From Leifsonia sp. EB41 (GTDB lineage Bacteria > Actinomycetota > Actinomycetes > Actinomycetales > Microbacteriaceae), in NCBI RefSeq assembly GCF_041262565.1, contig NZ_JBGCCJ010000001.1, forward strand, positions 806,001 to 870,000: a DNA stretch of 64,000 bases, written 5' to 3'. The position numbers and the translations under genes are program-made. The notes under the pieces were generated by a model, which was given only the letters and a program-made list of their open reading frames with translations, did not search any database and was not told where the DNA came from. Positions 24,372-34,594 of the stretch are shown piece by piece (the stretch's first letter is position 1; every line of letters begins with the position of its first letter).

Positions 24372-24692
24372 TCAGTGCGCCTGCGGAGGCAGGGCGGCGA
24401 TGAGGGCGTGGTCCTTGGCGATCACGCCGACCTTGGCGGCGCCGCCGGGCGAGCCGATGTCGTCGAAGAACTCCACGTTGGCCTTGTAGTAGTCGGCCCA
24501 CTCCTCGGGGAGGTCGTCCTCGTAGTAGATAGCCTCGACAGGGCACACCGGCTCGCAGGCGCCGCAGTCGACGCACTCGTCGGGGTGGATGTACAGCGAG
24601 CGCTCGCCCTCGTAGATGCAGTCGACGGGGCACTCGTCGATGCAGGCGCGGTCTTTCACATCGACGCACGGGAGGGCGATGACGTAGGTCAC
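24372..24692 (-). CDS. fdxA: 7Fe ferredoxin
   Basis: A 106-residue seven-iron ferredoxin, a soluble electron carrier with one 3Fe-4S and one 4Fe-4S cluster. Two cysteine groups are visible: [17 protein letters not shown] near the N-terminus and [15 protein letters not shown] at about residues 40-54. The C-terminal half has the [12 protein letters not shown] segment that is typical of mycobacterial FdxA. Start is GTG 24692. It is followed with 1 nt spacing by dapC, a conserved actinobacterial pair. Confidence 0.95.
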   Translation of the reverse strand: MTYVIALPCVDVKDRACIDECPVDCIYEGERSLYIHPDECVDCGACEPVCPVEAIYYEDDLPEEWADYYKANVEFFDDIGSPGGAAKVGVIAKDHALIAALPPQAH

Positions 24693-24737
24693 TGTGGTTC
24701 AGGTTCCCTTCGGACGGCGGGTGGCTGTCCCTCTAGC

Positions 24738-25118
24738 TTAGGCCGTTCCGGCCCGGCCCGCGGCGCGCTTCACGTCCGGCCAGGACACGACGACGGCGGC
24801 GATGAGGATCGGCCCGACCAGCCAGATCTGCCCCCGCAGGTTGTTCGGGATGAACACGGAGCCGCCCGGGCTCTGCTGGGTGAAGACCAGGATGACGGCG
24901 ATCGCCCCGAGCGCCGCGCACAGTGCGGGCCGGCGGGATCCGCCCAGCAACCGGAGACCGACCAGCAGCGCGGTGAAGCAGAGCAGCGAGCCGATCAGCC
25001 CGAGCGGGATCGTGACGCCCACCCAGGTGACCGTGAGCTGGTGCGCGACCGTGCCGATCCCGCCGATCACCGCTCCCGCGACGACCAGGAGGACGGCGTT
25101 GACGATCCGGCTCAGCAT
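24738..25118 (-). CDS. Small four-helix membrane protein
   Basis: A 126-residue hydrophobic protein with about four membrane segments (residues 5-25, 33-60, 65-80, 98-113) and a short basic C-terminus. It resembles the small DUF6113-like proteins that often precede fdxA in Microbacteriaceae, but I cannot confirm the family by eye. ATG 25118 is preceded 6 nt upstream by TAGGAT and no Shine-Dalgarno, so it may be leaderless. It lies 45 nt before fdxA in the same direction and may share its transcript. Confidence 0.8.
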   Translation of the reverse strand: MLSRIVNAVLLVVAGAVIGGIGTVAHQLTVTWVGVTIPLGLIGSLLCFTALLVGLRLLGGSRRPALCAALGAIAVILVFTQQSPGGSVFIPNNLRGQIWLVGPILIAAVVVSWPDVKRAAGRAGTA

Positions 25119-25124
25119 GCTCGA

Positions 25125-25130
25125 ATCCTA
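25125..25130 (-). promoter_or_regulatory. Candidate -10 element, leaderless membrane-protein start
   Basis: TAGGAT on the reverse strand, exactly 6 nt before ATG 25118, with no Shine-Dalgarno between. Confidence 0.45.
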
Positions 25131-25156
25131 GCTGGACACATCGGCCGGACGTGTTC

Positions 25157-25162
25157 TAGAGT
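25157..25162 (+). promoter_or_regulatory. Candidate -10 element of efeUOB
   Basis: TAGAGT lies 7 nt before the DtxR-type box. Transcription would start within the box, so a bound repressor would block initiation. Confidence 0.5.
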
Positions 25163-25168
25163 CGAACA

Positions 25169-25186
25169 GGTAAGGTTAGCCTTACC
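25169..25186. promoter_or_regulatory. DtxR/IdeR-type iron box upstream of efeUOB
   Basis: GGTAAGGTTAGCCTTACC: 7-bp perfect arms around TTAG. It matches the iron-regulator box consensus TTAGGTTAGSCTAACCTAA in pattern and core. It lies 31 nt before the efeU start. Repression by iron-loaded DtxR/IdeR is therefore likely. Confidence 0.85.
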
Positions 25187-25217
25187 AACATCCCCCACCT
25201 CCACTCGAAGGTCCTCT

Positions 25218-26087
25218 GTGCTCGCGAACTATCTGATCGGCCTCCGCGAAGGCCTCGAAATGGCGCTCATCGTCACCATCCTCGTCGCGTACGTGGTCAA
25301 GGTCGGACGGAAGGACGTGCTCTCGAAACTGTGGGTCGGCGTCGGCGTCGCGCTCGTCGTCCCGCTCGGGATCGGCGCGCTGCTGACCTGGGGTCCCTAC
25401 GGGCTCAGCTTCGAGGCGCAGGAGATCGTCGGCGGCACGCTGTCCCTCATCGCTGTCGGCTTCGTCACCTGGATGATCTTCTGGATGGGCAAGACCGCCC
25501 GCAGCATGAAGTCCACCCTCCAGAACCGGCTCGACTCCGTGCTCGTGGGCACCGGCTGGGGCGTCGTGATCCTGGCCATGCTCAGCGTCGGCCGCGAGGG
25601 CATCGAGACGGCGCTCTTCGTCTGGGCGACGGTCGCCAGCATCGGCGGCGGCTGGGAGCCGGTGATCGGCGCGGTCCTCGGCCTCGTCACGGCCGCGGTG
25701 CTCGGCTTCCTCCTCTACCGCGGCATGGTCAAGATCAACCTCGGCTCGTTCTTCACCTGGACCGGAGCGTTCCTCATCCTCGTCGCGGGCGGCGTGCTCG
25801 CCTACGGCATCGGCGACCTGCAGGAGGCGGGCGTCATCCCCGGCGCCGGCATCCACGCCTACGACATCAGCGGCGTCATCCCGTCGTCGAGCTGGTACGG
25901 AACCGCGCTCGCCGGCATCCTCAACTTCAACCCCTCTCCGACCTGGCCGCAGGTCATCGCCTGGGCCGGCTACATCGTCGTCGTGACGTTCTTCTACGTG
26001 CGACAGCACCGGGCGTCGCACACGCGACCGGCCGCCACGCACGCGGCTCCGTCCGCCCCGGACACCCGGACGCCCGTCCACTCCTGA
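25218..26087 (+). CDS. efeU: EfeU/FTR1-type iron permease
   Basis: A 289-residue membrane permease of the FTR1 family, moving oxidised iron across the cytoplasmic membrane. Two REXXE motifs are present: REGLE at about residues 10-14 in the first helix and REGIE near residue 130. About seven hydrophobic segments are visible. GTG 25218 follows AAGG. First gene of efeU-efeO-efeB, with a DtxR-type box directly upstream. Confidence 0.95.
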   Translation: MLANYLIGLREGLEMALIVTILVAYVVKVGRKDVLSKLWVGVGVALVVPLGIGALLTWGPYGLSFEAQEIVGGTLSLIAVGFVTWMIFWMGKTARSMKSTLQNRLDSVLVGTGWGVVILAMLSVGREGIETALFVWATVASIGGGWEPVIGAVLGLVTAAVLGFLLYRGMVKINLGSFFTWTGAFLILVAGGVLAYGIGDLQEAGVIPGAGIHAYDISGVIPSSSWYGTALAGILNFNPSPTWPQVIAWAGYIVVVTFFYVRQHRASHTRPAATHAAPSAPDTRTPVHS

Positions 26088-26143
26088 TCCGCGGCCCCGT
26101 CGCCGCAGCACGCCTCAACCAGAGCAGAAAGCACAGCATCGCC

Positions 26144-27325
26144 ATGCCCCGACACCGTCAGCTCGGCACGATCGCCGGCACCCTGGCCGCCGCCGCGGCC
26201 GTCGCGCTCGCCCTCACCGGCTGCGTCCCCAACAAGGCCGTCGCCGAGGCCGAGGCCATCCAGGTCACGCTCACCGACACCGCCTGCACCGTGTCGACCG
26301 CGACGGCTCCCGCCGGCCCCGTCACCTTCCAGATCACCAACACGGGCGCCGACGTGAACGAGTTCGAGATGCTCGCCCCGGACAAGCTGCGGATCGCCGC
26401 CGAGAAGGAGAACATCGGGCCGGGCACCACGGTCAACTACGTCGTCCAGCTCTCCGAGGGAAGCTACTTCACCGCGTGCCGCAAGGGGATGGTCGGCAAA
26501 CCGACCTCTGTCGCGAAGTTCACGGTGGCAAAGGGCTCCGCCGACACGAAGACCGCGAGCGAGAGCAAGCAGGTCGCGCAGGCCGTGACCAACTACGTCT
26601 CCTACGTCAAAGACCAGGCCGGGGAGCTCCTCACCGCGACCACGACATTCGCGGCGGCCTACGAGGCCGGCGACAACGCGGCGGCCCGCGCCCAGTACCC
26701 CGTCGCGCGCTCCTACTACGAGCGGATCGAGCCGACCGCCGAGCAGTTCGGCGACATCGACCCGGCCCTCGACCTCCGCGAGGCCGACCTGGAGCAGGGC
26801 CAGGAGTGGACCGGCTGGCACCGCATCGAGAAGGACTTGTGGGCGCCCGCCGGGTTCACGGCCTCCGACGCCGCCGGCCGGAAGACGCTCGGCGACCGAC
26901 TCGTCGCCGACACCCAGCGGCTCTACGACCTCGTGCACGCGAAGGACTTCAGCCTGACCCTCGACCAGATCTCCAACGGCGCCAGCGGTCTGATGGAGGA
27001 GGTCTCGCGCAGCAAGATCACCGGCGAGGAGGAGATCTTCTCGCACACGGACCTCTGGGACTTCCAGGCCAACGTGGAGGGCGCGGAGGTCGCCTACGGC
27101 AACGTCCGGGCGGTGCTGCTGGAGAAGGGCGCGACGGGAACGAGCACGGCGAAGAAGCTCGACGCCGAGTTCGCCACGATCGACACGCTCCTCGCCCAGT
27201 ACAAGGAGGGCGACGGGTTCGTGAGCTACACGCAGCTCACGACCGCGCAGGTCAAGGAGCTCTCCGACTCGGTCAACGCCCTGAGCGAGCCGCTCAGCCG
27301 GCTCACCTCGATCCTGGTCAAGTGA
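26144..27325 (+). CDS. efeO: EfeO iron-uptake lipoprotein (cupredoxin + M75)
   Basis: A 393-residue secreted lipoprotein. The signal peptide ends in the lipobox LTGC with Cys27. A cupredoxin-like N-terminal domain (about 38-125) precedes an M75 peptidase-like domain with the HxxE metal motif in GWHRIEKDLW. The protein binds iron outside the membrane for EfeU. It lies 56 nt after efeU, and its stop overlaps the efeB start. The domain order is the full-length EfeO form rather than the short EfeM. Confidence 0.95.
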   Translation: MPRHRQLGTIAGTLAAAAAVALALTGCVPNKAVAEAEAIQVTLTDTACTVSTATAPAGPVTFQITNTGADVNEFEMLAPDKLRIAAEKENIGPGTTVNYVVQLSEGSYFTACRKGMVGKPTSVAKFTVAKGSADTKTASESKQVAQAVTNYVSYVKDQAGELLTATTTFAAAYEAGDNAAARAQYPVARSYYERIEPTAEQFGDIDPALDLREADLEQGQEWTGWHRIEKDLWAPAGFTASDAAGRKTLGDRLVADTQRLYDLVHAKDFSLTLDQISNGASGLMEEVSRSKITGEEEIFSHTDLWDFQANVEGAEVAYGNVRAVLLEKGATGTSTAKKLDAEFATIDTLLAQYKEGDGFVSYTQLTTAQVKELSDSVNALSEPLSRLTSILVK

Positions 27326-28608
27326 CGGTGGCCGACGACACAGGCGCCGGACGCTCCGGCCTCTCTCGGCGCGGGATGCTCGGCCTCGCCGGCGCGGCGG
27401 TCGGCGCCGGCGTCGTCGGGTTCGGCGCAGGTGCAGCCGTCGGCCACGCCGTCGCCTCCTCCCCCGACAGCGCGACGTACCCGTTCTACGGCGCGAATCA
27501 GTCCGGCATCGTCACGCCCACCCAAGACCGGCTGCACTTCGCCGCGTTCGACGTCGCGGCCGGGCTCGACCGTGACGGGCTGATCGAACTGCTGCAGGAC
27601 TGGACCGTCGCGGCCGCGCGGATGACGCAGGGCAAGCCGGCCGGGAAGTACGGCCCGGCCTCGGGCCCGTCGGACGCTCCCCCGGACGACACCGGCGAGG
27701 CGCTCGACCTCCCGCCCGGCGGCCTCACGCTCACGTTCGGCTTCGGCCCGACGCTGTTCACGGCCGCCGACGGCACCGACCGGTTCGGGATCGCCGGCAA
27801 GCGCCCGGCCGCGCTGGTCGACCTCCCGCACTTCCCCGGCGACGCGCTGCTCGACAGCCTCACCGGCGGCGACCTGTGCGTGCAGGCGTGCAGCGAGGAC
27901 CCGCAGGTGGCCGTGCACGCCATCCGTAACCTGTCCCGCATCGCGTTCGGCCGGGCGGCCATCCGCTGGTCGCAGCTCGGCTTCGGGCGCACCTCGTCCA
28001 CCTCCCGCAGCCAGACCACGGCCCGCAACCTGTTCGGCTTCAAGGACGGCACCGCGAACATCAAGGCGGAGGACTCCTCGGTCGTGGCCGATCAGGTCTG
28101 GGCGGACCGCGGCGACGGCGCGGCGTGGATGCACGGCGGCTCGTACCTGGTGGCGCGGAAGATCCGCATGGTCATCGAGACCTGGGACCGACAGCAGCTC
28201 GGCGAGCAGGAGCGCATCGTCGGGCGGGACAAGGGCGAGGGCGCGCCGCTCTCGGGCGGCACCGAGTTCAGCGAGCCGAACTTCCTCGCGCTGTCGCCGG
28301 CCGGCGGCACCAAGATCGACCCGGACTCGCACGTCCGCCTGGCGCACCCGACGATGAACGACGGAGCGCAGCTCCTGCGCCGCGGCTACAACTTCGTGGA
28401 CGGCAACGACGACCTGGGCCGGCTGAACGCCGGGCTGTTCTTCATCGCGTTCCAGCGCGACCCGCGCACGCAGTTCATCCCCATCCAGACCCGGCTCGCG
28501 AAGAACGACCTGATGAACGAGTACCTCAAGCACGTCGGCTCGGCGGTCTTCGCGGTCCCCCCGGGCGCGCGGGAGGGCTCCTACGTCGGCTCGGGGCTCT
28601 TCGTCTGA
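27322..28608 (+). CDS. efeB: EfeB deferrochelatase, DyP-type peroxidase
   Basis: A 428-residue haem peroxidase exported by the Tat system. The twin-arginine motif SRRGML (R16, R17) precedes a hydrophobic segment. The DyP GXXDG motif is GFKDGTAN with the distal Asp at about D242, and the proximal haem ligand is the His at about H337 in DSHVRLAHP. It works with EfeO/EfeU in iron uptake and can act on haem. GTG 27322 overlaps the efeO stop by 4 bases; a second GTG at 27328 is possible. Confidence 0.95.
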   Translation: MTVADDTGAGRSGLSRRGMLGLAGAAVGAGVVGFGAGAAVGHAVASSPDSATYPFYGANQSGIVTPTQDRLHFAAFDVAAGLDRDGLIELLQDWTVAAARMTQGKPAGKYGPASGPSDAPPDDTGEALDLPPGGLTLTFGFGPTLFTAADGTDRFGIAGKRPAALVDLPHFPGDALLDSLTGGDLCVQACSEDPQVAVHAIRNLSRIAFGRAAIRWSQLGFGRTSSTSRSQTTARNLFGFKDGTANIKAEDSSVVADQVWADRGDGAAWMHGGSYLVARKIRMVIETWDRQQLGEQERIVGRDKGEGAPLSGGTEFSEPNFLALSPAGGTKIDPDSHVRLAHPTMNDGAQLLRRGYNFVDGNDDLGRLNAGLFFIAFQRDPRTQFIPIQTRLAKNDLMNEYLKHVGSAVFAVPPGAREGSYVGSGLFV

Positions 28609-28615
28609 CCTGCGG

Positions 28616-29086
28616 CTACGGCGTGGCCGTGGGCGTCGGGGTGTCGACGGCCGCGCGCGACACCGAGTAGTTCGCCACCCAGCCGTTGCTGCCGGCGTCG
28701 CTGACGACGACGAGGACGCCGAAGTCGCTGTTCGAGAACGTCCCGGTGCCGCCGCCGTCCGGGCCCTGGGCGCCGAAGCCGCCGTCGAAGCCGGCGTCCG
28801 CGAGCTGTTTCGCGATGTCCTGGTACGCCTTGGCGTCCGGCACCTTGATCGTCACGTTCCAGACCTTGCCGTGGCCGCTGCCGACGCTCGCGCCGAACAC
28901 CACGGCGCCCTTCGCGAGCGGGACGGCCTTCGGGAAGTCGGCCGGGACCTTGTTCCCGCCCAGATCCACGTTGCCGCCGGTGACGTTCTTCACGACGGTC
29001 TGGAAGCTGCAGCCCGCGAGCGCCGGCGCGACCCCCACGAAGAGGAGGGCCGCGACCGGGAGCGCGAGCAGGCGGGAGCGTCTCAT
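28616..29086 (-). CDS. Secreted lipoprotein, unknown function
   Basis: A 156-residue lipoprotein. The signal peptide ends in the lipobox LAGC at about residue 26. The mature part has no motif I recognise: an alternating beta-rich domain (VPLAKGAVVFGASVG, WNVTIKVPDAKAY, FGVLVVVSD) with Gly-rich turns and a TPTPTATP tail. ATG 29086 is preceded 6 nt upstream by CATAAT, a good -10 match, and no Shine-Dalgarno. It is convergent with efeB (8 nt between stops) and lies next to typA in the same direction. Confidence 0.8.
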   Translation of the reverse strand: MRRSRLLALPVAALLFVGVAPALAGCSFQTVVKNVTGGNVDLGGNKVPADFPKAVPLAKGAVVFGASVGSGHGKVWNVTIKVPDAKAYQDIAKQLADAGFDGGFGAQGPDGGGTGTFSNSDFGVLVVVSDAGSNGWVANYSVSRAAVDTPTPTATP

Positions 29087-29092
29087 GAGTCG

Positions 29093-29098
29093 ATTATG
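29093..29098 (-). promoter_or_regulatory. Candidate -10 element, leaderless lipoprotein start
   Basis: CATAAT on the reverse strand, 6 nt before ATG 29086, with no Shine-Dalgarno between. Confidence 0.45.
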
Positions 29099-29123
29099 CG
29101 CGCCGCGGAGCCGACGGTGACGC

Positions 29124-31040
<1,917 letters not shown>

Positions 31041-31114
31041 GCGTGAGGGCTCGACTCTCGTCAGAAGGAAGAAGGGGAACGGTCTATTCTATCCCAGCGG
31101 CCGGGCGCCTTCGT

Positions 31115-32782
31115 TTACGGCCGATGACCGAGCGGGATGGCCGCTCCGGGAACGGCGTCGAGCAGGGCGCGCGTGTACTCCTCACGCGGCGTGGCGAGCA
31201 CCTCCGCCGCCGTCCCGTGCTCCACCAGCCGGCCCCTCCGCATCACGCAGACGTCGTCCGCGATCCGGCGCACCACGCCGAGATCGTGCGTGATGAACAG
31301 GTAGGTCAGAGCCAGGTCGTCCTGGAGCTCGGCGAGGAGGTCGAGCACCTGCGCCTGGACGAGCACGTCGAGCGCCGACACCGCTTCGTCGAGCACCACG
31401 ATGTCGGGGTTCAGCGCCAGGGCCCGGGCGATGGCGACGCGCTGGCGCTGGCCACCGGAGAGCTCGTTCGGGTAGCGCGCGGCGAAAGCCGCGGGCAGCG
31501 CCACGCGGTCCAGCAGCTCGACGACGCGCCGCCGCCGGGACGCCCGGTCGCCGACGCGGTGCACGGCGAGCGGTTCCGCGATGCTGGCGCCGACGCTGCG
31601 GAGGGGGTCGAGCGACCCGTACGGGTCCTGGAACACCGGCTGCATCCGGCGGCGGAGGGCGAAGACCTCCCGCGCGGTCAGGGCGCCGGTGTCCTGACCG
31701 TTGATCGCGACCCGGCCGCTGGTCGGCTCCTCCAGTCGCAGGATCAGCTTCGCGACCGTGGACTTGCCGGAGCCCGACTCGCCGACGAGTGCGGTGGTGG
31801 TGCCCCGCGGCACCGCGAAGCTCACGCCGTCCACGGCCGTGAGGCTCGAGGACCGGAGGCCGCCGCCGCGCACCCGGTAGACCTTCGTGAGCCCGCTGAC
31901 CGCGATCGCCGGGGTCGGCTCAGCGGCTGCCGCCAGACGCCGGTCCCTGGAGCGCACTGGCCTCGCGGCGACGCTCGGGGCGGCCTCCACCAGGCTGCGC
32001 GTGTACGGGTGCGCAGGGCGCAGCAGCACCTCGCGGCTCGGCCCGGCCTCCACGACCCGGCCCTGGTGCATGACCACGACCCGGTCGGCGCGCTCGGCCG
32101 CGAGCCCGAGGTCGTGCGTGATCAGCAGCACCGTGGTGCCGAGCTCCCGCGTGAGCGTGCCGAGGTGGTCCAGGATGCCGCGCTGCACCGTCACGTCGAG
32201 GGCGGAGGTGGGCTCGTCGGCGATCAGGAGCTGCGGGTCGCCGGAGAGGCCGATCCCGATCAGCGCGCGCTGGCGCATCCCGCCGGAGAACTGGTGCGGG
32301 TACTGCCGGAGCCGGCTGCCCGCGTCGGCGAGCCCGGCCCGCTCGAGCACCTCGACCGCCTTCGCGCGCACCGCGCGGCGGCCGGTGGCGACGCCGTTCG
32401 CCCGGATGGCCTCCTGCACCTGGAAGCCCACGCTCCAGACCGGGTTCATGCTCGACATCGGGTCCTGCGGCACGAAGCCGATCTCCCGGCCGCGGAAGGC
32501 CTCCCACTCCCGGCGGCCGAGCGTCGTGAGCTCCACGCCGTCGAGTACGATCGATCCGCCGAGGATCCGGCCGGCGCCGGGCAGGAGCCCGATGATCGCC
32601 TGCGCGGTCGTGGACTTGCCCGAGCCGGACTCCCCCACGATCGCGACCGTCTCCCCGCGATGGACGGTGAGGTCGACGCCGTCGACCGCGGTGACGACGC
32701 CGCCGCGCGACGGGAACCCCACGCGGAGGCCCGACACGACCAGGAGCGGGCTCCCGTCGGCCTGCTTCGATGCTTCGCTCAC
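31115..32782 (-). CDS. Oligopeptide ABC transporter, fused double ATPase (system 1)
   Basis: A 555-residue fusion of DppD-like and DppF-like ATPases. Each half has Walker [10 protein letters not shown], a signature (FSGGMRQRA in the first, LSGGQRQRV in the second), and Walker B ([26 protein letters not shown]). The second Walker B has A-V where P-T is usual, which is common in Dpp-type domains. GTG 32782 overlaps the upstream permease stop by 4 bases. It energises import of peptides or similar ligands at the inner face of the membrane. Last gene of the SBP-permease-permease-ATPase operon. Confidence 0.92.
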   Translation of the reverse strand: MSEASKQADGSPLLVVSGLRVGFPSRGGVVTAVDGVDLTVHRGETVAIVGESGSGKSTTAQAIIGLLPGAGRILGGSIVLDGVELTTLGRREWEAFRGREIGFVPQDPMSSMNPVWSVGFQVQEAIRANGVATGRRAVRAKAVEVLERAGLADAGSRLRQYPHQFSGGMRQRALIGIGLSGDPQLLIADEPTSALDVTVQRGILDHLGTLTRELGTTVLLITHDLGLAAERADRVVVMHQGRVVEAGPSREVLLRPAHPYTRSLVEAAPSVAARPVRSRDRRLAAAAEPTPAIAVSGLTKVYRVRGGGLRSSSLTAVDGVSFAVPRGTTTALVGESGSGKSTVAKLILRLEEPTSGRVAINGQDTGALTAREVFALRRRMQPVFQDPYGSLDPLRSVGASIAEPLAVHRVGDRASRRRRVVELLDRVALPAAFAARYPNELSGGQRQRVAIARALALNPDIVVLDEAVSALDVLVQAQVLDLLAELQDDLALTYLFITHDLGVVRRIADDVCVMRRGRLVEHGTAAEVLATPREEYTRALLDAVPGAAIPLGHRP

Positions 32783-33672
32783 CGGCGTGCCCTCGCCTTC
32801 GGGTCGAACGCGTCCCTGACCACCTCGCCGAGCATGACGAAGCTCAGGACGGTGACGGAGAGCGCCAGGGACGGATAGACGAGCGTCTGCGGCGCCGTCC
32901 GGAGGTCGTTCTGCGCCTGGCTGATGTCGTTGCCCCACGACATCACGTCGCTCGGCAACCCGACCCCGAGGAACGAGAGTGTCGCCTCCGCGACGATCGA
33001 GCCCGCGAGCGACAGCGTGGTCACGACGATGACCGGCGCGAGCGAGTTGGGCAGCACATGGCGCAGCAGGATGCGGAACCGCGAGAGCCCGATCGCCGTC
33101 GCGGCCAGCACGTGGTCGGCCGTCCTGACGCGCAGCACCTCCGCCCGGAGCACGCGCGCGGTCGCGGGCCACGCGAAGACCCCGATGGCGAGCGAGATGA
33201 CCCAGACGTTCGCGAACTTCGCGAACACCGACATGATCAGGACGGCCGCCAGGATGTACGGGACCGAGAAGAAGATGTCGCCGACGCGCGACAGCACGGT
33301 GTCGATCCCGCCTCCGTAGAAGCCGGCCAGCGCACCGAACACGACGCCGAGGATCGCCATCAGCGCGGTCGAGAGCACACCCACCGAGAGCGACGTCCCC
33401 GTGCCGTGCACGATACGCGCATAGATGTCGCAACCCTGCTTGGTGAACCCGAGCGGGTGGCCGGGCGTCGGGCCGCCGTTGCTGTTGCCCAGCAGGCAGT
33501 CGTTGTTCGGCGCGGCCTGCGCGAAGAGGCCGGGGAACAGGGCCACGGCCGAGATCAGCGCGATGAGGACGACGGAGCACCAGAACATCGGGCGGCGGCG
33601 CAGGTCGTCCCAGGCGTCTGACCAGAGGGTTGCGGCCCGGGTGGCGGCCCGGGCCGACGGCGCGTCACGCAT
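32779..33672 (-). CDS. Oligopeptide ABC permease, DppC-like (system 1)
   Basis: A 297-residue inner-membrane permease with about six hydrophobic segments. The EAA loop that contacts the ATPase is AATAIGLSRFRILLRHVLPNS, shown here by its key residues (A..G......R.VLPN). The N-terminal OppC-like extension is present. The start ATG 33672 overlaps the upstream permease by 8 bases, and its stop overlaps the ATPase start. It pairs with the DppB-like subunit. Confidence 0.92.
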   Translation of the reverse strand: MRDAPSARAATRAATLWSDAWDDLRRRPMFWCSVVLIALISAVALFPGLFAQAAPNNDCLLGNSNGGPTPGHPLGFTKQGCDIYARIVHGTGTSLSVGVLSTALMAILGVVFGALAGFYGGGIDTVLSRVGDIFFSVPYILAAVLIMSVFAKFANVWVISLAIGVFAWPATARVLRAEVLRVRTADHVLAATAIGLSRFRILLRHVLPNSLAPVIVVTTLSLAGSIVAEATLSFLGVGLPSDVMSWGNDISQAQNDLRTAPQTLVYPSLALSVTVLSFVMLGEVVRDAFDPKARARR

Positions 33673-34591
33673 GGCGGATCCTCGGGTCGAGCACGGCGTA
33701 GAGGAGGTCGACGAGCAGGGTGACGACGAGGTAGAGCAGCACCATGACCGTGACGAAGGAGACCACCGTCGGCCCCTCGCCGCGGATGATCGCCTGGTAG
33801 AGCGTGCGCCCGACGCCGGGGACGTTGAAGATGCCCTCCGTCACCGTCGCCCCGACGAGCATCACGCCGAAGTCCGCCGCGAGGAACGTGACCACCGGGA
33901 TGAGCGAATTGCGCAGCACGTGCGCCGGCACGATCCGGCGGCGTGGCAGCCCCTTGGCCGCCGCGACCCGGACGAAGTCCATCCCGTTCGTGTCGATGAC
34001 GGACGAGCGGGTGAGCCGCACGATCTGCGCGAAGCTGATCGCCGCCAACGCCACCGCCGGGAGGACGAGGTCCTGGAGCGGCGCCCCCGGGCCGGCGGTC
34101 GGCCGCACCCAGCCGAGCCAGATCCCGAACACGTACTGGAGGACGAACGCGACAACGAAGATGGGAGCAGAGATGAGCAGCAGGCTCACGACGAGCGCGC
34201 CCGCGTCGAAGAGCCGGCCCTTCTGCAGCCCGCTCACGAGCCCGACCGCGATGCCGAGCACCATCTCGATCGCGAGCGCGAGCAGCGCGAGCCGCAGCGT
34301 GACCGGGAAGGTGCGCGCCAGGATCTCGCTCACGGGCTCGCCGGAGAACGACGTGCCGAAGTCCCCGCGCAGGATACCGCCGAGATAGTTGACGTACTGG
34401 ACGAGGAAGGGCTGGTCGAGGAGGTAGCGGCTGCGCAGCTCCGCGAGCACCGCCGGGCTCGGCGTCCGGTCGCCGAACAGGGCGACGATGGGGTCCCCCG
34501 GCATGGCGAACACCATGAAGTAGATCAGCAGCGTCGTGCCCAGCAGGACGGGGACGGCCTGCAGGACCCGGAAGCCCAGGAAGCGGAGCAT
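33665..34591 (-). CDS. Oligopeptide ABC permease, DppB-like (system 1)
   Basis: A 308-residue permease of normal DppB length with about six hydrophobic segments. The N-terminal RVLQAVPVLLGTTLL signature and the EAA loop VAAAKGLPRRRIVPAHVLRN are visible as its family hallmarks. ATG 34591, 3 nt after the upstream binding-protein stop. It forms the channel with the DppC-like subunit. Confidence 0.92.
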   Translation of the reverse strand: MLRFLGFRVLQAVPVLLGTTLLIYFMVFAMPGDPIVALFGDRTPSPAVLAELRSRYLLDQPFLVQYVNYLGGILRGDFGTSFSGEPVSEILARTFPVTLRLALLALAIEMVLGIAVGLVSGLQKGRLFDAGALVVSLLLISAPIFVVAFVLQYVFGIWLGWVRPTAGPGAPLQDLVLPAVALAAISFAQIVRLTRSSVIDTNGMDFVRVAAAKGLPRRRIVPAHVLRNSLIPVVTFLAADFGVMLVGATVTEGIFNVPGVGRTLYQAIIRGEGPTVVSFVTVMVLLYLVVTLLVDLLYAVLDPRIRHA

Positions 34592-34594
34592 CGG

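Noticed and set aside
25218-28608. EfeUOB operon as a novel system
   Set aside because: All three proteins and the iron box match the known elemental/ferrous iron uptake system.
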